A stretch of DNA of 64,000 bases from Pachypanchax playfairii (GCA_006937955.1 SSNP01000044.1:3365914-3429913), one strand, 5' to 3'; numbered from the stretch's first letter, positions 9,216 to 20,467 are shown. Translations and numbers: made by a program. The notes: generated by a model not told the origin, from the sequence alone.

Positions 9216-10711
9216 ATGATTTTGTATAGAATGACGATTTTTGTTATAGCTTTGTTTTGCTTCTGTGCTGTCTACGGCAAGCCAACAGGTAAGTTCAGCT
9301 GCATTAAGTTTAGAAAAAAAGAATGGGTAGGGGGTTCAAGTAGAGTGTCTTACCTACATTGTGTTTTGGTTGCAGCAGAGCTGGTGATCAAACCACAGAC
9401 TTGGTTGGAAGATGCCCTCCTTTACCTTTACCTTTACAGCTGTCATTTTTAGATATTTAAAGTATTTGCAGTGTTTGTGTTTTAAGCTATATTCACACCT
9501 GATAGTCCAGTAGACTTGGTTCGATTGGGGACCAAAGTTGCAACATTGTTGCTGTTTTTAGTTGGTGCAGGGCTGGTGTGAATGCACCACGACTACATTC
9601 AGACTGCACGCTGAAGTGACTGAAATCCAGTTTTTTTGCCCCTATGTGACCTGTATCTGATTTTTTTGTGTGCAGGCCACTTCAGCATGTGGTCCTAAAT
9701 CCAATATGTATCTGGTCTTTTGGCATCGACTTTAGTCTGAACCGCCAGGTCATTTCTATCCAACCTGTACGTCATCAATACACGACATACGTGACTATTC
9801 TGCGTTGAGGAGGCGGAAGTGAAAAGAAAACAACAACGATGCAGAGAACAGTTAATGGCGAGAGACCGATGTGTCTGAGTTAATTAATATTTGGGGAGAC
9901 AGCTCTGTTCAGGCCAAACTCAAGGGGTGTTATCAGAACCGCGCGTTTTTTGAAAACACTTCCAAAAAAATGGGAGAGTGCGGATTTAAGCGAACCTGGC
10001 TCCAATGCCAAAGAAAAATAAAAACTCTCCGGGCTACATATGTGTGTGGCGTCACTGTTCCCTCTACTGCGCATGCGTGACATATTCAAGACGCATTCCG
10101 TTCAAACAGTAAGTCACATTCAGGTCGCATTTCACTGGCAATATGAACGACTTTGCAAAAAGATTGTATCTCACAAAAAAACTGGAATTGAGCATCAAGA
10201 CCTGCAGTCTGAACATAGCCTTAGAGTTTGACTCAAGTACCACAGACAGAATGATTGAGGGTTTAAAATGTTTATTAGAAAGAAGTTAAAACATGCAGAG
10301 CAGCAGACAGGAAAAGATAAAACACTCTCTGGGACTAAAGTACAGAAAGGTTAGTCAGGCAGATACTAAGTCAGGATTCAGAACAGGGGTCAGTACACTC
10401 TGTAAAACTATGAGAAGAACTAGACAAAAACAAGATAAGACCAGCACTGGAATATGGAGCATGAAGCATACAACAAACTGGCATGTAACAGGTGGCTGTT
10501 CACAGCCTCTAAAGAAGCAGGGACAGGGGAGACAGAACAGGTGTGAGCAGGTGCAGAGAATCAGATGTTAGGATCAGAGACAAACTGCATGACAGGCAGT
10601 AAAATGAGATACTGTTCATGAGAAGACTGGAATACGTTAACCTCTTGTCAAGTTGGTAGGGTGACCATTTCCACAACACAAAAAAGGACATTTGGGAGTC
10701 ATTCAAAACCT

Positions 10712-10748
<37 letters not shown>

Positions 10749-13700
10749 GATGGCAGTGGTAACTCCTATGGGTAATGGTTTTGCAATGTTGTTGGAAATT
10801 CGGGAGATTTTCAGGAGGACCTCTGAAATTTGGATTCTTCCTGGAATACTGATATTTTAAAAAGACAAAATTATTAGAGAATATATTTTTTTTAGTACTT
10901 TTGTGTAAAAATAAGTAAGCCATATGCAGCGAATGTTGTTTGCCAAACGCCAACAAATAGGTTTATGGCTTATAGTATTATTGTCTGTTTTTAGTAATAT
11001 TTTTTATCCTACTTTATTGAACTCACCATGAATTTCAAACGCTCCTTGAATGCATGACAGGTGTGTGTGATTGACGCTGCTGTTACAGCCCAGTTTCTGA
11101 CTCCCAGAGAAGAGAGCTGAGCAGCTTAGGTCTCTAATTTGCAATAAATATCAGCGACAATGGTGTGTGAAGAGAGAAAAGGGAGAGCGAGAGGGTGAGA
11201 GAGAGGCAAAAAAAAACCACGGCACCCAAATAGGAGCCGGGTTCCGTCGTTAACTTAGAGCCGTTACGTTCCCGAATGACACAACACTACTCTGTTCAGG
11301 GAAAGAAAACACAAATGGGAAAAAAGATTTATGTCAAAAGGAGGAAAAATGGCTGTCCATCTTGAGGGTGCGGTAGACAGACACTCCTTTTAAATTCCGG
11401 ACTGTCCGTCTCAAAGCCGGACGTATGGCCACCCTACAAGTTGGGGACACACACATATCTCGAACCACTCCATTTGAAAGCATCTATAAAGGGAGGGACA
11501 TCTGATATAATATTTAAGCTGATTGGAGGACTAGCCAGCAAGTGTCTGCCTTTGATGGCTTGTCTTTCGCCAAACACAGTAAATCAAGCTCTTGCAAATC
11601 CAGTCAGGATCATTCCTGAACACACGCCCCAAAGCACAATGCTAACACATGATTGGTCAAGAAAATCTTCTACCGAGATAGACGGTTTTAAGCTGGAGCG
11701 GTACAACAAGGAATTTCATGGGTTTGGAAAACTCCAAATCCTGTGAGAATCAATCTTGCAGTGCAAGGTTAGGAATACGTGAGTGTGTTTGGAAAACTAA
11801 ATAAAAGAAACTAATAAAAACAATTTGATATTGAAATAATAATCTGAATACAGAGCAGCCACTTGTTGGGGGAGGAGCATCCGAGCAGGTGATAGGAATG
11901 GTTCTGTGTTGGGGGCTGATCTGGATCCTCTTGAGTTGATGGTCCAGAGGAGGATGAAGAACATGATGGAAAACCCTCATTATCTTCTTCACAACACAGT
12001 AGGTGTTTCTCAATGTCAAGTCACCTTGCCTACTGAGGCACTGCCTTAGTAGGCGAGTCATCTTGCTTTCAGAGGCCACCCGGAACAGACTTAACTCGCG
12101 TGACCGCAGCTGCCCACTTACGTGCGAATGTTTACATCCCGCCCATCATAGTAGAATAGTAACATAGCAGCATTCCTTCAGCCATGGAACTAGAAAGGTT
12201 AATAAAAATAAAAATAAACGTGCAAGAGAGTTACTACCTTCTAACCATCAAAGCTGCAACTACAAAGCACCTAACCAACCGTATAAATGTCTTTGATCTG
12301 AAAAACATTTTAGATATAAGCCTGATAGCAGCAATCAGTTAACTTACATTTAAACTGGAAATTTGCCTTGTAAGTAGTTTTTGCCAGCTCCTGAACCACA
12401 ATTTTTTTAAAATACCGCAACGTATTCTGGGAAATTTTTGACTGAGGGAAGACATCAAGGCACGTCCCATGTATCCTTGGTATGTTAGATAAACAGCAGG
12501 CAAACCGAGGACATACGCCTCAGTAGTACATGAACATTTGAACGCTCCTTAACGGTTCCCGATGACGTATCTCCTAGGCAATCGTGACCAAGACATCAAG
12601 GCAAGGTTCCTTGACATTGAGAAACTCTCAGTAACTCAACAGCTAGAACCCTCTACAGGAGATCCTTCCTGTCCATAGCTAGAAGCCACTACAGGACATC
12701 CTTCCTCTCCATAGCTAGAACCCACTACAGGAGATCCTTCCTATCTACAGATAGAACCATCTACAGGAGATCCTTCCTGTCCACAGCTAGAACCCTCTGC
12801 AGGAGATCCTTCCTGTCCACAGCTAGAACCCTCTACAGGAGATCCTTCCTATCTACAGATAGAACCCTCTACAGGAGATCCTTCCTGTCCACAGCTAGAA
12901 CCCTCTACAGGAGATCCTTCCTGTCCACAGCTAGAACCCTCTACAGGAGATCCTTCATGTCCACAGCTAGAACCCTCTACAGGAGATCCTTCCCATCCAC
13001 AGCTAGAAACCTCTACAGGCGATCCTTCCTGTCCACAGCTAGAACCCTCTACAGCAGATCCTCCCCATCCACAGCTAGAACCCTCTACAGGAGATCCTTC
13101 CTGTCCACAGCTAGAACCCTCTACAGGAGATCCTTCCTGCCTACAGCTAGATCCCTCTACAGGAGATCCTTCCTGACCATAGCTAGAACCCTCTACAGGA
13201 GATCATTCCTGTCCACAGCTAGATCCCTCTACAGGAGACCCTTCCCGTCCACAGCTAGAACCCTCTACAGGAGATCCTTCCTGTCCACAGCTAGAACCCT
13301 CTACAGGAGATCCTTCCCATCCACAGCTAGAACCCTCTACAGGAGATCCTTCCTGTCCACAGCTAGAAACCTCTACAGGAGATCCTTCCTGTCTACAGCT
13401 AGAACCCTCTACAGGAGATCCTTCCCATCCACAGCTAGAAACCTCTACAGGAGATCCTTTCTGTCCACAGCTAGAACCCTCTACAGGAGATCCTTCCCGT
13501 CTACAGCTAGACCCCTCTCCAGGAGATCCTTCCTGTCCACACCTAGAACCCTCTACAGGAGATCCTTCCTGTCCACAGCTAGAACCCTCTACAGGAGATC
13601 CTTCCCATCCACAGCTAGAAACCTCTACAGGAGATCCTTCCTGTCCACAGCTAGAACCCTCTACAGGAGATCCTTCCCATCCACAGCTAGAACCCTCTAC

Positions 13701-16700
13701 AGGAGATCCTTCCTGTCCACAGCTAGAACCCTCTACAGGAGATCCTTCCCATCCACAGCTAGAACCCTCTACAGGAGATCCTTTCTGTCTACATCAGAAC
13801 CCTCTACAGGAGATCCTTCCTGTCCACAGCTAGAGCCCTCTGCAGGAGATCCTTCCTGTCTACAGCTAGAACCCTCTACAGGAGATCCTTCCTATCTACA
13901 GATAGAACCTCTACAGGAGATCCTTCCTGTCCACAGCTAGAACCCTCTACAGGAGATCCTTCCTGTCCACAGCTAGAACCCTCTACAGGAGATCCTTCCC
14001 ATCCACAGCTAGAACCCTCTACAGGAGATCCTTCCTGTCCACAGCTAGAACCCTCTACAGGAGATCCTTCCTGTCCACAGCTAGAACCCTCTACAGGAGA
14101 TCCTTCCTGTCCACAGCTAGAACCCTCTACAGGAGATCCTTCCTGTCTACAGCTAGAACCCTCTACAGGAGATCCTTCCTGTCCACAGCTAGAACCCTCT
14201 ACAGGAGATCCTTCCCATCCACAGCTAGAACCCTCTACAGGAGATCCTTCCTGTCCACAGCTAGAACCCTCTACAGGAGATCCTTCCCATCCACAGCTAG
14301 AACCCTCTACAGGAGATCCTTTCTGTCTACATCAGAACCCTCTACAGGAGATCCTTCCTGTCTACAGCAAGAACCCTCTAGAATGACTCTCTGAAGAAAC
14401 ACTGAGTTACTACAACATGTAATTTACCTTTGTGGTAGATCATTAGGAGGCTTCACTCACACCCAGCCTACGGGATATTTTTGGCGCCATTTATTTGTAT
14501 GTATTTGTATGATCTGGTTTACCTTCTTTCTCTTGCTTGGCAGTCTGAGTGAAGTAAAGTTGTTTGATCCAGGTTCTTGTGTCGTCCTTATCATTCCTCC
14601 ACACCTTCAGGATTAATAAAGTATTTTTGAATTGAACTGAATTTGAATATAATGTATAGGCAGATTTTTGGGCCGGCTCGGGACTTTAACATTTTTCACG
14701 CAATAAACTTTATAAAACTCACTACTTGTGATTTTTCAGTGCTCTTGACTTCAGCCGTGTAGTTAAGATGTTAAAATATCTTCTCACTGCTGCTTAGTTT
14801 CTGCCTTTCCTTTAAGCTCATATGATGCATCTTTCTTTCAGTCTAATAACTTCAGTGACTCAAATTAAAACCTTCCTTCTTGTTTTAGATGTCCACCTGC
14901 GTAGCATAAAGAACTTCATTCAAGCTGTGCAGCAGCTTGAAAACTCCAACCCTGGTCTGTCACCCTTGGCTCTGGTTAGAGCCCTGCGAAAGACAGCTGG
15001 TCACGACGATGCAATGACCATCCACTTCCTGGGTGCATCATATAATCTCAGTAACACCAACGTCCTGGAGAAATCAATTCTAAATACAAAATCCTTCAGT
15101 TTTTTTGATAAGGCCATTCACCACATTGTGACCGAAAGCGGAGAAGAACGAGGAGTGGTTCTCACCCAAGATGGCACAACAGTGGCTCTGGCACCCTTAT
15201 TGTTAGGGATTGAATCAGGACTCAAAGCCCAGGTAGAGGGGGGAACACCTGTTGGGATTTTCCCTCTTACCCTTGGCAGGATACTTGGTCTTTCGTTCCT
15301 TAGCCTCCAGGATATCCCACCATCTCTTCGACTAGGGCCTAATGGGTGTTGGGATAATGTGGAACTCCCAAAGGTGTACAAACTGTCCAGACCTGCCACT
15401 CTGGCCACAGACGCTGTTATAAATGGTGGCATGGATGGAGTTATCTTGGGCATGGACCTTGCCAGTCTACCTGCATCTGACCAGCCCCAGAACCTCAGTG
15501 AGATTTTAAATGGCTATTACAATTTTACTCTGATTGAGGGACAGGGTCTCGATGCATTGATCAACCATGTCAGTCCAAGGAGAAGGGAGCTCTCAAGGTC
15601 ACTTCTTGAGTTACTTGACCTTCACAGTCAAGTGATGGAGACATTAGCATTGGTCTGGAAGCTGGAGAAGACTGAATGGATTGCTCAGGACACTGGAGTA
15701 GGAAAGGCTGTGAAGGATGGATTACAGGCATTTGTGCACAAGTACTGGGGTGAGTGATCAAGGGATGTCAATGGTGTTTGCATGCAAGGTAAAACTACAA
15801 ACAGACTTATGACTGGAAGGCTGATTATATTTACAATTTCAAGCCTGATAGTGTCAAAGTTGGAGATTTCAGTCAGATTCCAGTTAATCTGGAATATTTA
15901 GAAATCAGATAGAATTTTAGAAACCTGCTTTGACTCTTTTAACAGCAGTATAAATATCTGATATATTTATGTATTGTTGGGTTCCAGGAAGTAAATTAGC
16001 ATTTTTAGAATTTTAACCCATTAATTTTGTTCTCTTCCCTACAGACTGTCCTCAGATCATCCCTCGCTGTCAGTGGGGGGCAAAGCCCTACCGTGGTACA
16101 CCCATCCCTCTTTCTCTTCCTCTCCAGTTTCTCTACATTCACCACACTTATGAACCTTCATCACCCTGTTCATCCTTTCTAAGCTGTTCTCATGACATGA
16201 GGGCCATGCAGCGCTTCCACCAGGAGGATCGTGGATGGAATGATATAGGATACAGGTAGCTGATCTTTCAAAGACTCGATGTGACTTTTGTTTATGTTTG
16301 CCAAAATTTGAAGAATTCTGCTTAAGATTTCTGGTTAGTGTTTATGCACAATGATACAATCATTGAATACATGCTGTGATATCTTTCATCCTTCAGCTTT
16401 GTGGTCGGCTCTGATGGATATATCTACGAGGGAAGGGGATGGCACCAGCTCGGCAGACACACAAGGGGACACAATGCTGTTGGCTATGGCGTGTCGATCA
16501 TTGGCAACTACACAGCCACACTTCCATCTCACTATGCTATGAACCTAATACGTCATCGACTGGTGCAGTGTGCTGTGGATGGAGGAGGACTGCAAGCCAA
16601 CTTCACCATCAATGGCCACAGACAGGTGGTGAACTATACCGCCTGCCCTGGAGATGCTCTATTCTCTGAAATAAAAAGCTGGAAACATTTCAGGGAATGA
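9216..16700 (+). CDS. pglyrp2: Peptidoglycan recognition protein 2 (N-acetylmuramoyl-L-alanine amidase)
   Basis: Four coding exons join in frame: 9216-9288, 14889-15749, 16045-16255 and 16397-16700. All introns are GT-AG, and the product is 482 aa. Residues 1-21 form a signal peptide (MILYRMTIFVIALFCFCAVYG), so the protein is secreted. Residues ~25-311 are the PGLYRP2-type N-terminal region (NPGLSPLALVRALRKTAGHD). Residues ~313-482 are the PGRP/amidase_2 domain. Predicted zinc ligands are H344 (IHHTYEP), H456 (NGHRQV) and C465 (ACPGD), with catalytic Y381 (WNDIGY). All are present, so it should cut the bond between N-acetylmuramic acid and L-alanine in bacterial peptidoglycan. PGRPs of this type scavenge cell-wall fragments and damp or direct innate immunity. 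Intron 1 is 5.6 kb and packed with repeats; introns 2 and 3 are 295 and 141 bp. I see no canonical AATAAA before the hAT at 16960. Confidence 0.93.
9591..10220 (+). mobile_element. Non-autonomous Harbinger-like element with Myb/SANT remnant
   Basis: The ends carry inverted text: TTCAGACTGCA near 9597-9607 and TGCAGTCTGAA at 10203-10213, extending to CTATGTTCAGACTGCAG on the right in reverse complement. Inside, the frame at 9871-10060 reads SELINIWGDSSVQAKL and KRTWLQCQRKIKTLRATYV. This is the Myb/SANT-like helix set found in the second protein of PIF/Harbinger transposons and in host genes derived from it. There is no transposase. I could not find a clean target duplication, so the exact ends are uncertain. 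It lies in pglyrp2 intron 1. Confidence 0.55.
10225..10648. other. Unassigned sequence in pglyrp2 intron 1
   Basis: AT/AG-rich text with phrases such as CAGGATTCAGAACAGGGGTC that look like a degenerate LTR or LINE fragment. I cannot define ends or a family. Confidence 0.25.
10657..11436. mobile_element. hAT-type MITE with perfect 8-bp target duplication
   Basis: The ends are TAGGGTGACCAT at 10657 and ATGGCCACCCTA ending at 11436, inverted with one mismatch. They are flanked by the identical 8-mer CAAGTTGG at 10649-10656 and 11437-11444. An 8-bp duplication is the hAT hallmark. The 780-bp body has no transposase frame and contains a 35-base G run. Confidence 0.85.
10712..10746 (+). repeat. 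Uninterrupted run of 35 G
   Basis: Direct count gives 35 consecutive G residues inside the hAT MITE. Such a run could form a G-quadruplex and is also a place where assemblies often miscount length. Confidence 0.9.
12002..12628. mobile_element. 627-bp inverted-repeat element inserted in the LINE 3' end
   Basis: The left end contains TTTCTCAATGTCAAG and the right end CTTGACATTGAGAAA, a perfect 15-bp inverted match just inside the ends. CAGTA occurs on both sides (11997-12001 and 12629-12633). The sister LINE copy at 57 kb reads straight through the site, giving independent proof of insertion. No coding frame. The superfamily is not settled; Harbinger or hAT are possible. Confidence 0.75.
12641..14390 (+). 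repeat. 36-bp minisatellite, about 48 copies
   Basis: Tandem units read CTAGAACCCTCTACAGGAGA followed by TCCTTCCTGTCCACAG, with point variants such as CCCATCC, CTGTCTAC and CCCGTCC. Because 36 is divisible by three, all frames stay open for long stretches, which produces a spurious 327-residue frame (RRSFLSTARTLY repeats). The array sits in pglyrp2 intron 1, between the 627-bp insertion and the LINE tail. Confidence 0.95.
14889..15749 (+). CDS. pglyrp2: pglyrp2 exon 2 (N-terminal PGLYRP2 region)
   Basis: The acceptor TTGTTTTAG ends at 14888 and the donor GTGAGT starts at 15750. The exon completes a split Asp codon from exon 1 (G|AT) and leaves one G for the next. It encodes about 287 residues outside the catalytic domain, including GVVLTQDGTTVALAPLLLG and GGMDGVILGMDLASLP, typical of PGLYRP2 and absent from the short PGRPs. 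The open frame runs back to 14822, but the splice acceptor and the phase match with exon 1 argue against a start there. Confidence 0.9.
16045..16700 (+). CDS. pglyrp2: pglyrp2 exons 3-4 (PGRP amidase domain)
   Basis: Exon 3 (16045-16255) gives CPQIIPRCQWGAKPYRG, the zinc ligand in FLYIHHTYEP, and the WNDIGY motif. Exon 4 (16397-16700) gives VVGSDGYIYEGRGWHQLG, the HTRGHNAVGYGVSIIGNYT core, NGHRQV, TACPGD and the stop at 16698-16700. The intron (16256-16396) splits an AG|C serine codon. The cysteine that marks amidase-active PGRPs is present rather than serine. Confidence 0.92.
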
Positions 16701-16959
16701 CAGAACAACCATTGGCAGATTAAAATTCTCAAACATCACTATTAATTTAGTTATTCAGAGCACAACAGCTGTTTGTTTTTGATTAGTGGCAAAGTTAATG
16801 ACTTATTTCTAACATGAAGGGTTCACTTTAAGTGATAGTTCAGATCTTTTGAAGTGAGAAAAGGTTTTAAACAGCCCTATAAAAATTCTGTTTAGAGAAA
16901 ACTGAAGAGTTAAAGGAGAAATATTGTGCTTTGAAATTCTAAATCATTTAGTTGTGGTT

Positions 16960-18644
16960 TAGGGATGTGTAATGGTAAAAATATAGCGATACAATCAGTG
17001 GCGGCTGGCCAATAGAGGGCGCTAGGGCGCCACCCTCCCTATCAAAAACATGACGTGGCAACAAATAAGAAATATTTCTTTTTTTTTAATTAAATGTATT
17101 TAAAGTTAAAAACACTCATATTTATATTTATACACTGAGAAAATTGTATAAATAATTTCTGAAAGACAAAAATTGCTTTGTAAAACATGATTTCCTCCTG
17201 CTTCTACATTTCTAGTGTCTATTTCAGCTTTGGGGCGCTGGAGAAAGTGCCCTCAGGAGGCGGGCTCTTAGATCGAATTAGCCAATAGCAGCCTGAGACA
17301 CACTGGACACAACTGTGGAGGTTTATCCAGTGCTGGACAATTAAAATGATCAAACATATTTAATGTTTATATTAGGCTATATTAAATATTACTTAACACA
17401 AAATGTAATGTTAATACACAAAATTTGTCTGTTTGGCTGACTAGATTAACCTGTTCTGGTGATTTAAATTTTTATTTTACAATTGAATAAAGTCTTTGTT
17501 AAATATTTAACTGAAGTTGAAAATGTTTTTTTTTATACCGGGTTTACATTAACTCATCATTGCATGCTCATCATACATTAACAAGTTTTTTATTGACCGT
17601 CACTTAATTTGATTTATGCAGCCCCACCCAAAAAATATTTCACCAGCAGCCACTGGATACGATATGTATCACGATACATGTGAGACAATACGATATATTT
17701 TGATACACATGATATCGGCAATTTTTTAAGAAAACTCAATAAACAGTCCAAACCAATAATTAACATGCACTTACATGAGGTATTTGAACCAAAATAGAAC
17801 AACATTGAATCTACATTTCAATGAAGGAAACAAAACCAGTTACTTTTTAAGTTAAAAATGAATAGAGAAATTAGCATCTGCCTTATCAGAACTAATGTAA
17901 AAAGACAGTCCCTCTACCATCAAACACAAACATTTCAGTAAAATTTCAACTTGAAAAAACATATGTGAATTTTACTATAGGCCTCAACTAGTAATTTCTG
18001 ACTCTAATACAAATTCAAATAATTCTCTGCAAACATCAAAATGCAGCACTTTTTCTTACCTGAAAAACAAAAAATAAAATGCATGAAGAATTGTTATAGT
18101 AAACTGAAAAACAATAAGGATTGAGTGCCCTGACAACTTCTTCTGTACACATGATGTCACACTCATTTAATGTGAAGACTTATTTTCCATTCTTCCTGAC
18201 CTCTGCAGAAAGCTGAACTGCATAGACGGCCGGTTGCTGCTCTAAAAACCATTCTATCATGTCATAAGAGCTGTTCCGTCTTGCAATTACATCTGTGATC
18301 AATCTGTGAGCTGGTAACTGAAGGAGTCACTGTTTCTGCTTCAACTGATCGCTGCACTGGTTGTGGTGCTGTGCATTTAAAAGCCTGTTACATGTTGGAT
18401 CCTGCTTAGAAGTTGCACCACGGCTTGTATTTTCAGTGCTTTTTGTGAGGCAAGATTCAGGCTGTGTGCAAAACAACTAGTGGTCAGAGTTTGAATTGCA
18501 CCAAAAAGGAAAAGAAAATACACAGCAAATGTTTGCTTGTAAATAAACTATTAATAAAAATTGATGCACAGCTTTCGATTTAATATTGTGACACAAAATA
18601 TTGGGATATTTCAGTGTATCAATATTTTCTGTCTGACATCCCTA
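16960..18644. mobile_element. hAT-type element, outer copy
   Basis: It starts TAGGGATGTGTAATGG at 16960 and ends GACATCCCTA at 18644. The identical 8-mer TTGTGGTT flanks both sides (16952-16959 and 18645-18652). The sub-terminal region has the CGATATGTATCACGATACAT type of palindromic text common in fish hATs. A second hAT lies inside at 16996-17655. I see no intact transposase. Confidence 0.85.
16996..17655. mobile_element. hAT-type element nested in the outer hAT
   Basis: The ends are CAGTGGCGGCTGG at 16996 and CCAGCAGCCACTG ending at 17655. The flanking 8-mers are GATACAAT (16988-16995) and GATACGAT (17656-17663), 7 of 8 matching. 660 bp, non-coding. Confidence 0.82.
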
Positions 18645-18849
18645 TTGTGGTTTATATCTAATGGAACAGCAGCTATTAGGTCTGAATTTTTCATTATAGT
18701 ATTTCTATATGTTGCTCTTCTACCCCTGATCAGACAGGGTCTGCAAAACAACTCATTTTGGTGCGATCCCTTAAAATGTGTTGGACCTGCTGCAGACCAT
18801 GCCCCCTCCAGGTCACTGAATCTTCCACTCCACCCCATTTAGCCATTTT

Positions 18850-19621
18850 TGTCACGAGCTCAGTCAGTTTTGTGAACCACATTGCAAGGACTCAACGCAG
18901 ACAAACTCTCAGGTGCAAAAGTGAAAAGTTTATTTACACAATCTATATACAGTGCGTGAATGTGCTTGGTGATCCGGTGCGTCAGGGAAAGTCTCAGCAC
19001 TGTAATATAGAAGACGGTTAGTTCCAGATCCAGATAAGTTGACTCTTGAGATGAACAAAGTCTGGTGAGAGTGAAACTCACAGAGTGATGTTTGAAGCTG
19101 AGCTTGGAGAGAGGGCAGGTCCAGTGCGGTGCTGTGCAGGGAGTTGATGAGTCCAGTGTCGGGTGAGGAGGCTGGAGGGAGACAGACGGTGGTTCCAGGC
19201 GATCATACACTGAGCACGAAGAAATCCTCAGATCGTGAGGAGCAGGGGAGATATCCTGGAGAGAGCAGGGTTAATCACACAGGAGGATTTCCAGTAGGAT
19301 CTCCAAAAATACAAAAATACAAAAATACAAAAATCTCAAAAATCTCAAGTCTCGGAAAAAACTCAGAACACTCAGAAAATACTTCACACGGAATCACTAG
19401 GAATACACGAGGAGTAGGCACAAGGGACGCTACCATTCAGGTCAACAACCAGGCGAAGACTGAACATCTTCCTCAGGCTTAAGTAGTCCCTGCTCCTCAT
19501 TAGTGCAGATCGCCACCAGGTGATGTCAATCTGCCTCACTCTCCAGCGTAGATCCTCACTGCAAGCAGAGAACTCACCCGACACAGAAAAAACACAGCAC
19601 ACACAAACACTGAACCTGACA
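18850..19621 (-). repeat. Solo LTR related to the gypsy element at 2366
   Basis: In reverse complement it begins TGTCAGGTTCAGTGTT and follows the LTR of the 2366-5823 element through CTGTGTCGGGTGAGT and CACCTGGTGG. It ends CTCGTGACA. Five-base duplications ATTTT flank it (18845-18849 and 19622-19626). It is 772 bp and much more diverged than the pair at 2.4/5.1 kb, so it is an older insertion reduced by LTR-LTR recombination. Confidence 0.85.
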
Positions 19622-19639
19622 ATTTTTGTTTGGTAGAGC

Positions 19640-19900
19640 TTTGGCAATCTAGTGCTACAGAAACTTTTTATTTGCAAATTAAAAAAATATATTGGAGAAG
19701 TTTTCCATCCAGCTGTACATGTTCAAGCCGGAGTCTGACCCTGAGCGAGAGGACAACAAAGACGATGAACCTGACGAACCGAGCCTTGTTGATACTGGCG
19801 GAGGTTATGAAGCAGTCCCTTGAAATGTTTGGCGCAAAAAACCCCACTTGTTTCACCACAGATTTGGGCATATTACCATTAAAAATAAAAATTTAACCAT
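19640..19900 (+). pseudogene. Possible fragment of a P2X7-like C-terminal repeat family
   Basis: One frame between about 19705 and 19815 reads QLYMFKPESDPEREDNKDDE followed by PSLVDTG, and then stops. The start resembles the acidic YMFEPES-type segment of the P2X7-like proteins that are numerous in fish genomes. The match is short and from memory of the family, so this is weak. No exon structure is visible. Confidence 0.25.
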
Positions 19901-20467
19901 GCACTTCAAATTGGTTCTGATGCTGGGAGAGGGTGTAAAGTGTTGTGTGGGTCAAAAACCACTGAACACCAGTCTCGGTTTTCTATAGAATGCTGGTAAA
20001 CAAATACTTGACAGCCATGTGTGCATCACGTACATCATGCAGTCTGAAAGTCTCTTTATCAAATGAAAGCTCTGATTCTCCTCTTGACATACAACAACCA
20101 CAGCACTGACACTGAAACATTTTTTCAAAAAAGCAAATAATTCAAGAATTAACTTTTTACCTTTGACAGCTTTCTACATGTACAAAATCCATCAGTTCAA
20201 GCAAGATATTGGTCTCATTCTGTCCAGATAGTTCCAGGGAATATAATCCAGTAAAATAATTAGGTCCACAATGCAGGATAGATTCTCAAAGGTACAAAAA
20301 CCGACTTGAGATCAGCTCTGACAGTTTTTTCATTTATATTGGTATATTTATAATGTAACGCCAGCTATTACACGTGATTTATTCAAAATGACCCCGCTTG
20401 TTATTAATACACTTAACAACAGGATTTTTTAACACTTGTACTTTCGGCATACAGACTACAAACTCGC

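Larger units (their letters stand above)
11868..14645 (+). mobile_element. 3' end of a non-LTR retrotransposon, expanded and interrupted
   Basis: 11868-12001 (GATGAAGAACATGATGGAAA) continues across the insertion at 12634 and ends in GGATTAATAAAGTATTTTTG near 14610-14630. The same order of segments occurs, shorter, on the minus strand at 56712-57110. This supports one LINE 3' terminus of L2/Rex type, consistent with the RT fragment attached to the sister locus at 39.5 kb. The middle is replaced by the 36-bp array, and the 12002-12628 insertion splits it. Confidence 0.65.

Noticed and set aside
12957..13940. 327-residue open frame of RRSFLSTARTLY repeats
   Set aside because: It is generated by the 36-bp minisatellite, whose period keeps frames open. 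It lies in an intron, with no splice or start context.
12641..14390. CRISPR-like array
   Set aside because: Units abut with no unique spacers, there are no cas genes, and the window is plainly vertebrate. The 40-bp and 41-bp arrays fail for the same reasons.
14822..14888. ATG at 14822 as the start of a one-exon amidase-like gene
   Set aside because: A good acceptor at 14888, exact phase match to the signal-peptide exon at 9216-9288, and continuation into exons 3-4 all support the spliced gene. The alternative start is kept only as a finding.
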